Shown here: piece by piece, positions 26,101 to 40,470 of the stretch
How the letters are laid out: every line of letters starts with the position of its first letter
Position numbering within the stretch: position 1 is the first letter of the stretch
Origin: Tetrahymena elliotti 4EA
Lineage: Eukaryota; Ciliophora; Oligohymenophorea; Hymenostomatida; Tetrahymenidae
DNA: 64,000 nucleotides
Reading direction: 5' to 3'
Assembly (NCBI GenBank): GCA_000231825.2
Contig: JH720306.1
Span: 1,462,199-1,526,198 of the forward strand
The notes under the pieces: generated by a model
Seen by the model: the letters and a program-made list of their open reading frames with translations, nothing else
Databases searched by the model: none
What the model was told of the DNA's origin: nothing
Made by a program: the position numbers and the translations under genes

Positions 26101-27307
26101 TGAATCACTTAGTAGCTTTCTTACAGTGCTGTAGAAACGATTTTTTACAGAATTTTCGGTTCTACCTAATTAATTTCAATAATAAAATATTAAAAAAAAA
26201 TAAAAATATTTTTTTAATAAAAATTAATTAAAATTGTTAAAAAATAATATTTAAAAAATATTTATAGTAAAATAATATTGAATGAAAATAATTGAGCTTT
26301 TGTTGTATAAAAGATTGATAGCTAATACAAATAGATTATAATAATTTTTGATTATTCAAATTATTAATTTAATTAAAATTAAAAAAAAAAACATAATGTT
26401 AGTATTTGAAATTATTCAAGCAACAGTGATAAACAAAAAGCTTATGGGTAGATGACGAATTTCAAAAGTTTTTGAAGAATAAAAAAATAAACCCATCCTT
26501 TTCTGTAAAATTAAAAATGAGAGATAAAAAGAAGAGAGAGGAAAAATTAAGAGTGAAAAAAGAACTAGAGGAACAAGGAAAAGTGTAATAAAAAAAGAAT
26601 AAGATCATCCATTACTCTTATTCAATTTGATTTGAAAAGAGAGAAAAAAATCTAGAAAACAGATATGTTTTAATCGAAATGATGAATTAATATTTTCATT
26701 CAATTAAGACTAACAACCACTGATAAATAGCTAAGGAAAAATTAATTTAAATTAATAATAAGTAATGCTTAAACTAATACCTTCTAAATTTTTTGCTATC
26801 CTACTCCAAGAAGATCCGTGCTACAAATAGCCTTGGAAGATCATATCATCTTCTTCCGCGGTCCAGTTTCCTTTCTTTACATTAGGATTTAGGTTGTTAA
26901 ACCATCTCTCTCTGCACTATTTACCACTTCTTCCAGGTATGGTTTCAGAGCAAAGTGACCATTTTTGAGCACCATTAACTCTAACCCATTCTAAAAGCTT
27001 ATTATCTTCGTCAAAGCTCCAAGGTCCTAAATATTTGAAAAATGACTTAAACAAAATCCTAATAAACGGATAAAACCAAAAATTAAATCTTGTCTTTAAA
27101 ATGCTTAAAAAAATATGTTTTTCCGGGCATTTTTAAAAAGATCATCATTATTGCGGGAATGATTAAATTGTTTTTTTTAAAATGGTAAAATAAGGTAAAA
27201 ATTTTGATAATAACCAGAAACATTTGGTTATTTTATTAAGTTTCTAAGTAATAAAGCATTTAATCTAAAATAAAATTAAAACCTTTTCCACTCGTTTTAC
27301 TAATCAT
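23197..27307 (-). CDS. Two-repeat MYB DNA-binding protein with Gln/Asn-rich tail
   Basis: Four exons: 27307-27283, 27026-26781, 26165-24730, 24363-23197; introns of 256, 615 and 366 bases. The phases join to 957 residues. Two adjacent MYB repeats fill residues 8-108, with the regularly spaced aromatics Trp11, Trp31, Trp50, then Trp63, Trp82 and Phe101. Motifs include KGPWSFDEDNKLL, GRSGKQCRERW and GRTENSVKNRFYS. This is the R2R3-type arrangement that contacts DNA in the nucleus, so a transcription factor or chromatin role follows. The rest is acidic and Ser/Lys-rich, with a basic KRKYNRKRQQ patch and then a Gln/Asn-rich region (about the last 390 residues), probably disordered. The eight-codon first exon was chosen because it splices exactly into the first MYB helix. 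Confidence 0.9.
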
Positions 27308-29050
27308 TTTGTAAGTATGTTGCAAAAACGTGCAAATATTCTTCTTATTTTAAGCTATTTTATTAATTGAATGCGCAAGGAGTTTTTTCCCTTTTCTGTT
27401 TTTCGTTATTGACTCTCTTATTCAAACTAATTATTCCAGGAGTTTTTAAAATTATGTTTTCTGTTTTCAAAAAATATTCTTCCTTATTAATTGTCAATAA
27501 AATTCCTATTTTGTATGCTATTTCCTTAGTTATTGTTTTTTTCTTTCTTTATCTCACTGTCTTCTTTCATCTAATTGATTATCTTCTTCTATATCAAACT
27601 TCTAATTCTTTCATTTGGCTCCATGCTTACCTACACGCATGATAGATTACAATTTTTTATTTTGATTCCAGCTCACTATTTTATCCCTTTAAGCAAGTTA
27701 AAAATTTCTTTATTTACTAAGACTAATTTACATCATTTTGTAATAGTGTGCAATTGTGAATTTATTTTCATTCTTTTCTAGTTATTAAGGATAATCCAAT
27801 TATTTTCATTAATAGAAAATAAAAAATTAAATGAATAATTATTGGAGGTTTAAGATTTTTTAATATCAAATATTCTTGTTCAATTTAATACAAATATATA
27901 TTTGTTTCTTTTTAAAATATTATTCTTTGTTTCAAAAAATATTGGCATTCTTTAATATCAGTGAATGATTTATCTTTTATTTATAGATTTTAAAACATGA
28001 AATAAAATATTATTAGATAACAATTGTATAAGTTGGATCAATATAATCTATATTTTTTAATTTGAATTAATTGTTTTTACATTAGAGTAATAGATTTTAT
28101 AATATAAATTAAAATAAATCTAAATTGCTTGTGAAAGAATATATTTCACACGTATTAAATTATCAATACAATGATAAATTCTAATTAAAAAATCAGTCTC
28201 TTATCCACAAGATTATTATACAAAAAATTGTACTCGAATGATGGTAAATAGCTCTTATCTCAATAGGAAGAGATTGTTTGGAAATGGAGTTTGCTTTTTT
28301 ATTTACAGAAAACTAAAGAAACACTAATAAAATTATTGCCAAGCTTAAAGATGTGTCATGAGGTGTATAAATTATAATTAGAATTACAATTTTTAAATCT
28401 GTAAATATAATTCACACCAAAAGAAATTTATCAATACTAAATATAATTATATCTAATTATATCATGATCACATTTTTTTCGAAGACATTTTAAATTTTTG
28501 ATGCACTAATTTTTAAATTATTTTTATCTAAAATTGAGTGAAAGAAATTAGTAATAATCTTTTTTAAAATGGGAATAAAAATTTTTTGTGGTTTTTTAGC
28601 TTGATTATTTTGAGAAAAAAATAGATTGTTACTTTTTAATTTTATTTGCAAAAAACCTCTTTATTATAAGAAGAAGACATTTTACTTATTGATTTATTTA
28701 TAGAATAGAATTAACTTAATTAAAATAAAGATAGTAAAAGTTAATGAAAATTTGTTTATAAATGAAAGTGAATTGTTTTAAGTGTAAAATAAATTTGTTA
28801 CCTTCTACAAAAATACATGAATTTTTTTAATAAAAAGTAAAATGAATAGTGGAGTGAATAATTATTGAATTAAAAAGAATTGTTGAATTCAGTTTAATGA
28901 TTGTTATATCCCCATAATTATTTAAATATGATTATAGGATTTTTAAATTAATTAAAAAATATTGTGTGGTTGGTTATGGGAAGGTGCGTGTTTGAAAGAT
29001 CTATTTTACAATTTATTAAGCTAATCAAAATTAGAAATTTTTTATGTTTA
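27308..29050. other. Intergenic, A/T-rich
   Basis: Promoter side of the MYB gene, then A/T-rich DNA up to the stop of the CFAP47-like gene. A 91-codon + frame at 27367-27642 is hydrophobic and T-rich; I do not accept it as a gene. Confidence 0.5.
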
Positions 29051-32000
29051 TCAGAATTTTTTGTTTCTCAGTTAAAGTGAAAGAGAGCTGTTATGTTTTT
29101 AAAGCTATTTCATATTAGATTCCACTTAAGAGTTTTTCATTTTTATAACATTTTCAGCCATAAAATTCTTAGAGTGGTTATTATGAACAGATTTTGAGAT
29201 TAAGTCAATATCAAGCTTATTATCAATCATACTTTATTCTATCTATGGAGGATTGTACTTTGGTAAAGTTCCTTTAACTAAATAACTCCTATTTAATTAG
29301 TAAATTAATCAGGATATTTAAGTTTTAAAAATATAAAATAATCCTGTTGAAGAAAAAATAAGTAATTTAATTTTTAAATTAATTACCACATCATTTCATC
29401 TGTCTATATGATGAGCTTACCCTATCTTGTTTTACCGTATTCTATTGGAGTAAAGGATACAATAAATGTAGTTCCTTCTCTTCCATAGGATTCTAAATTA
29501 CCAGATCTTGGCATAACAGTAAATTCAGCATCACTATCTGGAGTAAATGAGGCAGTAAAAGGTGTAAAGCTCTTTGATTTGTTTGTTAATTTAAATGTGA
29601 CACTTGTAGTCTTGTGAAGGGGAGAACTTATTACAATAACATCATCTTCTTTTGGTTCACTAGCTTCCAAAGTTATCTTAAATCTATGAAAATTTAATTA
29701 ATGATAAAAATCCTAAACAAATAAAATAAATTCTTAATTACTTCCAGCGCCCTCCCGCTTATCTTAATATGTTAAAATCTATTGTTTATTTGAAAGGTTT
29801 CAAAGGTGAAAACTTAGCTTAAAATTCTAGATGGTCATTAGAAGAAGTTAAATAGTTTTTAACAGTTTTTATTTGCAAGCTCTATCTAATCAAGGTATTA
29901 AATTCTTCTGAAATTCCATCCAGTTCATATTCAAATTTATCTTCGTTTGTAATGAAGGACATTATCTATTAATGATTTAAATAAAAATCAATCAAAATAA
30001 CATGAGCTAGCTAAAACCATTAATTTATTCATTTGATTGTTCATGAATAACAGAAAAAATAAGCCAGCAAAATAATACAATATACCCATTAATTTTGATC
30101 AATTTATTAAATTTTTGGATAGGGTAGTTAAATTTACAAATATTAAAAAATTATCAATTTGTATTTGTATGGTAAATTTATTAAATATTTAAGAATAATT
30201 GATTACTCCAGGCAATTAAATTTTCATTTCTTCTTCAACTGTAGATCTGCATTAAGTCTTTAAGTGATAAATGACTTAGTTAACAACACTTTCTGTTACT
30301 CCTTTTATAGGATATCTCCATTCAATTTTTTCGTTCATTTAAACAACAATTTCACAATAATAACAATTAATTTCTCTTGGAACAAATGAGAATGGAATTT
30401 ATATAACATTCATTCCAGGTACTTACATAACTGTTTTATCTCCTTCATTTTTCTTAGTCTTTGTAAGCAATTTAAATACTTCATTATTTTCATTCTAGTT
30501 TTATTAATTGATTTAAAAGCTTAAAATGAAAGTATCAAATAATATTTAAAAAACTTTACAGTTGCTTCTAATGTAATTGTAACATTTATATTCTCTTTGA
30601 ATGGATTTTTGAAGTGAATTGTTGTAGAAAAATCTTTATTAAGACCAACTGAAATTAATCTTGGCTCAAATTTAGTTGGTGGAATACCAATACCAAATGT
30701 CAAAAATTTCCATTTACCAATTTCTTAAGTTGATATTGTTACTTCTCCTTGTTCAGTTACCTTATTTATTTGTTTACTTTTTTTAACTATTTTTTCTTAA
30801 ATTATTTTTTACTTCAAGGTTAGAAGGCATATATCGAATTTGGATAGGTGTCTTCGAAAGAGGTTTTAAAATTATATTATCTGGAATCACATCAAAATTA
30901 GTAGGATTTGATACTTTGGTAGTTGCTTTAACTTCCTTTTCTGAAGGATTTTCTAAAAAGATTTAATGTGCCTCTACTTTTCCAAGTTCGCATCTTAACA
31001 CATTCAATCTAACTGGAGGTTAATCTTCACAAGTTAAACTTAACTCATACCAAATTTCTCCAAGCAACTCATTAATGAAAGCAATAGAACCTCTTTGTCT
31101 GCCAACTATGAGAGGAGAATAAATTAACTCATAATTTCCTTCTGATTTAGCAGGCAAATAAAAGATACTTTCACCTATAAAATAAATTGCAAACGAATAA
31201 AATTTTGAAACTCATACTTTAAATAATTACCTATTAATCCTTCACCATTTATTATTACTTCAAATGTTGCATCTTGGTTTAATGGGTTTTTAATTTCTAT
31301 ACTAAATGTCACAGCTTATCTGACTTATGTGCCCATTTCGATACATTTATCTGGTTTAGGGCTTTCTGTATTGAGAAGTACAGTATACCAAAGATATTTT
31401 TCATCGTTTTCATAAAATGTTATTGATCCAGTGTATTAACCACTTAGAACAGGATTTCTAATTTAAAAAGTTAATTTGATATCTGTTTAAATAAAGAATT
31501 TATATTACAAAGTCAGAACGTATTTAGCTTTTTTTCCTGGCTTAATAGCAAGCGAAGATGGTCCTGATGCATTTATAAGATCCGTTTCTACTCTGTAGAC
31601 TATTTCCTTATCAGTGTAGGGATTACGAATTTCTATTTCTTTAGTTGTTGGCTACTTGGCTTTACAGTTGATCACAATATGATCTTCAGCAACTGGTTCT
31701 TCACCATAACCTTTTAAGTCATATTCAAATTAATCATTCGTGAGAGGATTGAATAAGCTTAATTTAGATTCAGCTGAAACCAGCCAATTAGGAGAAAATG
31801 TTATAGGATACACTCCTGTGCTTTTCTTCTTTACAAAGAAATCTTTCAAAATATGAGAAGGAGCAGTAAATAGTTGTGCACTTTTAGGGTCTTAAGTTAA
31901 GTTGACCTTTTAAAATTAATGATTTTATTTAGCTTTAAAAATTAAATGATGGAAAATTACTTTAATATTCCAGTCTCTCTCGGTATTATTGATTATAGGA

Positions 32001-35000
32001 ATTTCTTATGTTGTGCTATGTCTGGCAGGAACTCTAAATTCTAAAGTGGCTTTTATAGGTCTAGGGAAGACAGTAATTTCACATCTATATCTACGAATAT
32101 CAGTCTTTTGGGCATTCCTAAAAGTCAAATTAAACTTGTAATCCTTTACAGGTTATTTGAATAGGAATTAAAAGGGATATTTATTAATTCCTTATCCAGA
32201 AAAAGCTTGCCCTGTTTGATTTGCTGATTCTTCAGTTTAACTTTGATTTGGATTAGCCTTTTTTGATTCTCCAGTATTCTTTATTAATCAATTTTAATTA
32301 GAAAACCTCAAATGAAAAAATAAAAATGAAAAATTACCCTTTCTTATTTTTCTTATTTGCTCTTAGTAAATCTGAAAGGATTAATCACTACAAATTAGCT
32401 CTTAATAGAAATATATGAATTCGGAGGATTCATTTCTATTTCATACTACACACTATCTGGGTTTCCTCCAGGGAAGTTAAACTTCTCAGGTCTGATAACC
32501 TAAGTTTTATCTCCTCTCATATATTTATCTCTATTCTTTTCAACTATTAATTGCTCTACTTGTTTTCTTGCTTTGATCATAAGTTCATTTGCAAAAGGTA
32601 TTTCAACTTCTTGTTAAGAATTCTCATCAACAAATATTGTAGGATACCCAGTTAATGGGAAGCGAATAATATCTGGTAAAAGAGGTGGCATTTCCACAGT
32701 TCCAATCATTTCATGCTAGAATTCACCTGAAAAATAAAATAAATTTAATGAAATTGATTAAAAGAAGGAGATTTAATTTATTTACCAACATTAGGATCCT
32801 TAAAAATAATAAAGCATTTCTGTGTTTCCATAACCAAAGGTATAAAAATTATTGTTATTGTTGTTGTTTAGCCCTTTTTTAAGCGAATAGAAGCTTTCTG
32901 GCAAAAGAAAGATGGGAATATCTCATTTTCTTATTTCTTAGCTGGAACAAGAGCAGTGTTATCATTTATATTAGATAAAGATTATTATTAATCATTTTAA
33001 GACCCTATTGATTTTTTATTAACACGCTTTTTCTTAACTTCTTCAGCATTTTTAAATTTTTCTTGGGTAATCATTATCATAAACTCACCAGATTCACTTG
33101 GGAATTTATTAGTTACTTATATTTATTTTTCAACAGTTTCATATAGTTGTGCATTTACAGTCCAGTTTATTTCAGATATTCTTCCTATTACCTATGATTT
33201 AAGTTCAAAAACTAGCGCAGCAGCACTTACATTACTTTCTTTTTTGTTAGTGAACCTAATACGTCCTGTTACTGATTCAGATACTCTGCTTGTAAATTTA
33301 ACTTTAAATTTGAAAGGTTGTTTAGGCTCGATTACAAAGTTATCCTCACTTTCTAGAGAGAAATCGCCTCCTTGAGGCTCCAATTAAACCCAATAACTAA
33401 TAGGCTTGTTTGTAGGATTTTATAATTCTATATTTTTAACTACTTCTTCTCCAAGTACACATTAAAATATAATTGGTTGTCCTTTTGGTATATAGTGAGG
33501 GAGAGAGAAGAAGAGCTGAATGCCAAACAGTAAAGTTTCCCTCATTGATGGCTTAACTAAATCCTTTAAAGTTAGATGAGTTTGCATACCTATTTCCTAT
33601 TAATAAAAAATTTTTTTTTTAATTTTATGAAAAAAGAGTATTTTTAATTGGTTACATTCAATCCTTATATTAGTTTTTCTGCATTATAGTTGATTTCAAT
33701 GTCACTAGAGCAGCTAGGCTTCATTGTATTGAAAAATTTATAGCATGACTTACCAACGTATGACTAAATAACTGAAGCAAACAAATTAGAATCTTAGAAG
33801 TCCTCATCAAAATTACGTATTCTTCTCTTTTAAATAGGATGAATTATTTCATTATGAATTTCAAACCAGTTCAGTAATAGAGCCTCTGAGCTACTAATAA
33901 AATTACTACCTTCTATATACTCAGGTATCTAAGCTTTCTCAGGAGGAACACCTGGAACAGACTTAAAAGTTTTAACATTGATTCTAGATAGATAATAAAT
34001 TTTAATCATCTAATAAATTAAACTTGTCCATGATTCTATTGATTAGTATTAGAATCTTAAAGCAGGCATCTTTAAAGCTGAAGGTGTTAAATTTTATTAT
34101 TTTTTTTCAGGAAGTGTCTTTAAATAAAAAAGATAATCATTATAACTAAATAAGAACTCTGGTCTTATATGATTTAATAAAGCTCCTTCTACTTTTAATA
34201 ATCTAATTAATTCATCATACTACTTATACAATTTCTCTACCTTTTTATTTTTTTAAAAAATTTCAAAAATTTTTTTCTTTAAAGCAAAAAATAATGTTTA
34301 CTTTTTCAAGTCTCTTTGTAGAAAAATCAATATTGGCTTTGAAGTTGAATATTGTCTTACCAGATAAATAAGTTAGAATATCAAATAATTAAGATCCATT
34401 GCTTTCAATTATCGAGTTAGGGAAGTTTTAAATTGTTTAGGTTAAAACATAAAAATTTAACCATCTGCAGATAAACTCTACATTCTGTTCTAAATATTAT
34501 GTTGGTATTGGAGTATATCCAATTAAAGATTTATTTGATTTAGAAGAACCATAAGATGATAAAGTTTTAGTTGAAACAACACTTTAAGCTCCATTAACCT
34601 TTTTTTTAGCAGCTGCTTTTCCAGCTCTTCCCTCTGAAAGGCCATCTATGGAGTCTAAATCATCTTCATCTACTTCTAGCTTTAATGGAGCTCTATCATG
34701 CTCTAAATCAACTTTAAATTCTCCAGCACATCTCTAGAAATAAGAATAGTTAGTAAATAAACAATTATCAGTTGTACCTGAAATTTAAATATCATAACTT
34801 CTTTCAGCATCATCATAAAACTCAATTCTAGTAGTAAATGAAAGTGGCTTTTTACTTGAAAAAGTGGCTTCAACTTTGATCTTATTTTTTGTTATTCCAA
34901 GGTTTTTTCCTTCTGGGAAAGCTAAATCAATATTAAGTTTAGAAATATCATCCACTATTTTATACTTAAGATTTAAATTCTCATATCCACTATTTAATAT

Positions 35001-38000
35001 TCTAAAAACACACTTTGCTTCAACACCTAAAGGTACTACAGGCAATATTATCTTTTATAAATTATATTTATTATTAAAAAAAATCCCTATAGTTTCAAAA
35101 AAATTACTTCTTTCCTATCAAATAATAATTTTGGGAAAGCGCCTTCACCCTTAAGCGTAATATCTATGTAAGATGTACTTATCTTAACATCAGGGTCATT
35201 AACAAATAATGGGATCTATTTTTCATAAATACCTGGCTCAAAAGGATTGAAGGAAACAGTAATGTTCTTAGATTCTCCTGGCCCAACTTCACCTTTTTCA
35301 GGACGAATGTCAAATATACGATCATTACCTAAGACATTAGGATCTATATGCCAAAAGACTGAATTCTTATCAGGATTAGAAAATGAAAGAATTGACTACT
35401 TTCCTTAAGATTATTTATCAGGAGCTGTAATAATCTTTTTACCAAAATCTAAAACTTATGGATCAATTAAAAACTTAGGTTTTAAACCACGACAAAAAAT
35501 AAATCTCTTTAATCCATCAATTAACCCATAACCCCTTAACTAAACAGGGAATAAGAACTTGTACTACCTTTTAGTTTTGAAAAAATAATTTATTTTTTTT
35601 AAATTATTTAGTTAAACAATACTTAAAGCTTTTTGGCGAGAATTTCAATTAGAAATGAAGAGTTTATCCAGGTTAAATTACCAGTGAGTAATATTTGGAT
35701 AGTTTAGTTTCTTCCTCTTCATCCTCAGATTATTCAGAGACATCTAAATGTTCCTAATCAAATTCGTCATCAACATTATTATTGTTATTAGCTTATTAAT
35801 TCGCATTTTATTTTTATTTTAAATCAACTTATTATTCCTCTTCTTCATGATCAGCGATTGAGTGCAAAATACTTTCATCGGCTTATTCTAAGCACACAAC
35901 ATCTAAGCAGTCAAGCCCATCTTTTTCTTCATCCATTCCATCTTTCTCTTCATCGTATCTTAAGTCTAAAACCAACTCTGCTGTAATCTAAGAGTTGTTA
36001 GTGAGATGCATCTCTAGCTATCCAGGATTACCTACAAGATAGGTTTAAAATAAAAAATAAATTTAAATAATTATGATAAAGAAAATAATTATTTTTTTTA
36101 CCAAGAGTCGTTATATTTCCAAAATCAAATTTATCTTAAATAATTTAAATATCAGGAATAATAGTCTGGACTGAAAAAGGTAATTTAAGAGTTTTTCCTC
36201 CTCTTATTAAAATTACAATATCTCCTTTAATATTGCATTCTTTCTTGGAACTAAACTTTAGGTTTAATACCTTTGTGTCATCACTTCCAATTTTCCCTTT
36301 CATTTAAGAAATAGCCACTCCCTCAGGTAGTTTTGACTCATCGATACAAAATACAGCATGCTATCTGTTATTATTTTTTATTTCAAAAGTTCTTTCTACA
36401 ACTTATGCAACTGATATTTCCTAACGATATATTATTAATCAATGAATATTTAGAATTTCAACAAAAAATAAATATACTTTTAGATCTAAAGATTGCTATT
36501 TTAGAGAGCATTTAGCTTCTGTATATTATCCTATGCATTTTAGTTATTACTCAATACCATCTGTTACTTTAAGTATTAATTTTTCTTCTTCAGTTCTTGT
36601 TACTGCCTAGGAAGAAGTTTAATTGGATGACTATACGAAGCTTGCTCCGTTAGTAGTAGCATTTGCTATTTGTTAAACAGATGATGGTTTATAAATAATA
36701 GTACACTCTATAGGCTTCTATGGGTGAACAGTTGCCTCTTCAGGAGAGATAGAAAATATCTTAGAGTTGTTTGTGTGCCATTTAAACTTACCTGGAGCAT
36801 TTCCATTATTAACTAATTTAATAGTCTCCTTAGTAGTCATTTCGATATTATCTTCATTAAAACCCATTTTTAATAAAGGTTTTGATATTTCAATTTTAAC
36901 AAGCTCGATGTTAGCCACAATTTAGAATTCAAAAGAGTGCTTTTCATTTATATAATATTTTATGTTGCTACGCAAAGGACCTAGGTTTCTAGAATTCAAA
37001 ACAATTTCAAATCCAGCAGTTTATCCACTGGGAATAATTTAAGTTTTCTAATAGGTTTTTTTAAGCTCTTAGCGATCAGTAAATAGTCTTACAGATATTG
37101 CAGATCTTAAATCGTTTCTCACCTTAAAGGTTTTAACCATTTCAGAATTAACATAAACATTTCCAAACTCTATGTAAATAGGACCTGCGAAGACCTTTTG
37201 CAATTAATATCCATCTAAAGGAGTGCTGACATCTCTAATTTCTGAATGATTCTTAGGTTCACTAGAAAATTTCTTCTTTACTGGAATATTAGGATCAGGT
37301 TCAAAATGTTTGATATCATCTTATTTGAATGGTTCATAATCATCAATAGGTTTAGTTACAAACAGAGATTCTTTTGCTCTAAAAACAAAAATAATTTTAA
37401 AGAACAAAATTAAAATATTTAATTAGTTAGTTTGTTACTCAGGTAAACTTAGGGAAGGAGGTTCTATTTTGAAGTCAACCATACCTACTTCATACTCATA
37501 ATCAATAGGGGCATCTTTGAAAGGATTACTTCCTACAGGCTTTTTGTTTTCATCTTCTTCATCATTTTCTTTGCTATCGCCATCGTCATATCCCATTTAT
37601 CTTAGTTTCTCTCTCATTTACTAAAATTTCTCTTACACTTTTTAATCTTTTTCTTTTTTTATTCTCTATTACCTTTGATCTTTTAACTCATTATTGTATT
37701 TTTGTCTGTTATCAAAGCTCTTTTTAAATTCTTCTATTTTGGCAATCTAAGTTGTATCAAGAATAGATTCAAGGTATTTTGGATAGGATGAAATACTTGA
37801 TTAATCGAATTTCTTGTATAATTTTTTATAAAATAAAATGAAAAATTGTTCTTTCTTTTTTTATAGTTACCTTTTTTATTGAATTATATTATATTGATTC
37901 TTCATCTATTATTTTACTTTCCATTAAGAAATCTTAAGGTAAGCTTTCTGGCCCTCTTTAAAGACTATGCTTTAAACCTATTTCAGTTGATTCTGCATAA

Positions 38001-39921
38001 AGCTTTACTTTTACATCATAAGCATTTTCAACAAGTTTAAAAAGCATATAATTATTATATTTCCCAACATTTTTAGGCTAAAATCTAACAGTTACTAGCA
38101 TTTATCCACCTTCCTTAATGGTAAACTTTTTAGGCTCAAACTGGAAACCAGGGGTATTTTATATATTAATATCTACTGGCAGATCTTTATTTCTATTTTC
38201 CATCTAAGTTTTGGCAAAAAAAAATTAATTATTCCAATTTTTATAAGTTCTTGGTTAAATTTTACCACTACCATGATGTCTTTGTAATCATTAACTAAAC
38301 ATTCTCCAAACTAAAGTAAAGTCTTTGAGAGTTTTACCATAGGACAAATAGTTCTGCCAGATAAATGAAGTATTAAAGGCTCTTGCTATTCTCCTTCAAA
38401 TTCAAAAATAGCAGAATAAAATTAGTCTTAGATTTTAGGTGTAAGCTCATCTTTTTCTAAGCTATATTTTTAAGTCCATAATAAATTCTAATAATCAACT
38501 TACGATTAGCATTTAAAATAAAGCTCAACCTTTTATAAAACAATTTAATTATTAATGAATTTAAATTCTATAAAAATATTTTTACTTAAGAATAGCTGTC
38601 AATTATTCCTTCAGAAGGTTCACAATACATAATTTTTTCAGTTTATTCTCTACCGACTATATTTGGTGGTTAAACATTAGTCATATCATCCAAAGAATAT
38701 AATAAACCGAATCTAAATCTAGTTTTAAATCTATACTTTCTAGGTGTATTATTGACTAAATATCCAACAATAGCTCTTTTTTATCCATAATAAAAAGTTC
38801 CAAAATCGAATTAAGATACTTAAGTTCCATTTTCATCAATTATAAATCTTGTAAACTCAACAGAAGTTGCATTAATGTCAATATGCTTTTACAAGCAGTG
38901 TGCATCTGTAATTATTTCAATAACTCCTCTATAAATACCAGCATCTTTTGGAGTATATTTAAAAACAGCATTATGTTCTTATCCTGGCTTAATAGTAAAT
39001 GAAGGTGCTTCAAATTAAATTTCATTAACATCAGATGTTTTTAATTCTATTTTAGCTGGAGCATTTCCTTCGTTTTTAAAGAGTATCTCCTCCCTTTTTT
39101 CTTTTCCCAACTTAATAAACCCTATATTAAAATTAGATTTAAATTGTTATTGTATTTATACATAAAATGCTTTTTGTATTTCTTTTTAATAAATAACAAA
39201 TTTTAACATCTTGAAAAAAGATTTGTAAATTTATTAGTTAAATATATTTACCTAGATTAATAAATGGTTCAAAAATAACTTGGCCACTAGAAACGTATGC
39301 ATGAAGAGGAATATCTTTTTCATATCCATCATCTGAAACAATTTTCATACAATCATGCACATCTTCTAAAATAGAAGTTTCAAATGAAACTGTAAGTTTA
39401 ATTGCTAAACCTGCAGCTATACCTCCTATAACACCATAGTCTATTCTAAACTTAGTTGATTAAGGCTAAAAAACTCTAATTCTCCTTCTTGTTTTTGTAA
39501 GATTGCGAACAAATACTTATATTTCATATGTCTAATTAACTTAAATATCTTTAAAAATGATTTCTGATGGAAGTACTTCAATAGGATCTAAATTAGATAA
39601 ATATCTTATAGTTTTATTATTCAGAGTCCTATTACTTAAATTTTGCATTGATCTTGATAATTATAACTTTGATTCATTAAGCATAGAGTTGTCAGATTTT
39701 TTGACTAACCCCTATGGATTATTAATAGGAGCTAGCTATAATTTTTAATCCTTTCCAATCTATTTACTACTTTACACCTATTATAAATTTTAATCTTTGA
39801 CAGCTGTTTTATCCTATTAAGCGCTACTAGTATTGCTTTACTATTATTTTTTTTTAGTATCAACTGACTCGGAAGGCAGTTGCTTAACTGGCTCTTTTGC
39901 TGTCTTACCTTATTGCTTCAT
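29051..39921 (-). CDS. CFAP47: CFAP47-like cilia/flagella protein: ASH repeats with central calponin-homology region
   Basis: Twenty-two exons join to 3096 residues. Exons: 39921-39252, 39121-38586, 38529-38266, 38203-37871, 37812-37439, 37378-36478, 36420-36102, 36031-35682, 35563-35108, 35051-34302, 34240-33656, 33596-32786, 32726-32338, 32278-31961, 31906-31509, 31457-31231, 31174-30813, 30760-30560, 30494-30207, 29965-29742, 29683-29387, 29288-29051. ASH-type beta-sandwich repeats (found in hydin-type ciliary proteins) run through most of it, e.g. VLPSEIIFKDIQVNQTYEI. Two calponin-homology-like segments lie at about residues 1590-1690 and 1770-1900, with LLLNWFEIHNEI and FDEDFQDSNLFASVIQSYVG. 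A charged helix (about 620-690) and an acidic loop near exon 8 interrupt the ASH array. Length, ASH array, central calponin-homology region and the PKYNPP tail fit CFAP47, an axonemal protein needed for motile cilia. Every exon length agrees with its neighbours' phases. Confidence 0.87.
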
Positions 39922-40470
39922 AAATAATTTGTTTTTAAAATTTTGTTAGCTTATTACTGGTAGAAGACTTTATTTGATTATTAAATATAAGTTGCAAAAG
40001 GATAAGAATTAATAAATAAAGTATTATATTTGATCTGTTATATCTTTTTTAAATTATTTTCTGAAAAATAGCAAGCAAATTGCATGTAAATAAATAGCTA
40101 TAAAATCAAACAAATTAGAATTGTTTATTAATTTCTTTGCATTAAATCTTTTTCAAAAAATGCAAAATTTTTGATGTAGAAATCAACTTGGTTTTACAAA
40201 ATATTTGATTTTCTTTTAAAAGTTCACTATGAATATTATTTCTACTGGACGATGAAAAATTTAATTTTGAAGAAAACTGAATCAAATTTTAAAATTATTT
40301 AAATAAATTTTGAGTATTAAACATAGTCCTGTTTTGAGTATATTTTAAGCAAGAAATTATTTTGAATTTAAAAACTATTAAATTAATTACAAAAATACAT
40401 TTTTATTTATGATAAATTATTTGAAATTTTTAATTAATTACTATTATTAAAATTTTTAATTTAAATAATA
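39922..40470. other. Intergenic, A/T-rich
   Basis: Promoter side of the CFAP47-like gene and 3' side of the HEAT-repeat gene. No gene seen. Confidence 0.55.

Noticed and set aside
27367..27642. 91-codon + strand ORF rich in Phe, Leu and Ile
   Set aside because: T-rich composition gives hydrophobic codons by chance. It lies in the promoter side of the MYB gene, has no Gln TAA/TAG codons and no recognisable motif.
34734..34777. Candidate intron GTACAACTG...TTTCTAG in the CFAP47-like gene
   Set aside because: Removing it breaks the frame, while reading through stays open and gives a good ASH strand (GTTDNCLFTNYSYF), so it is coding.
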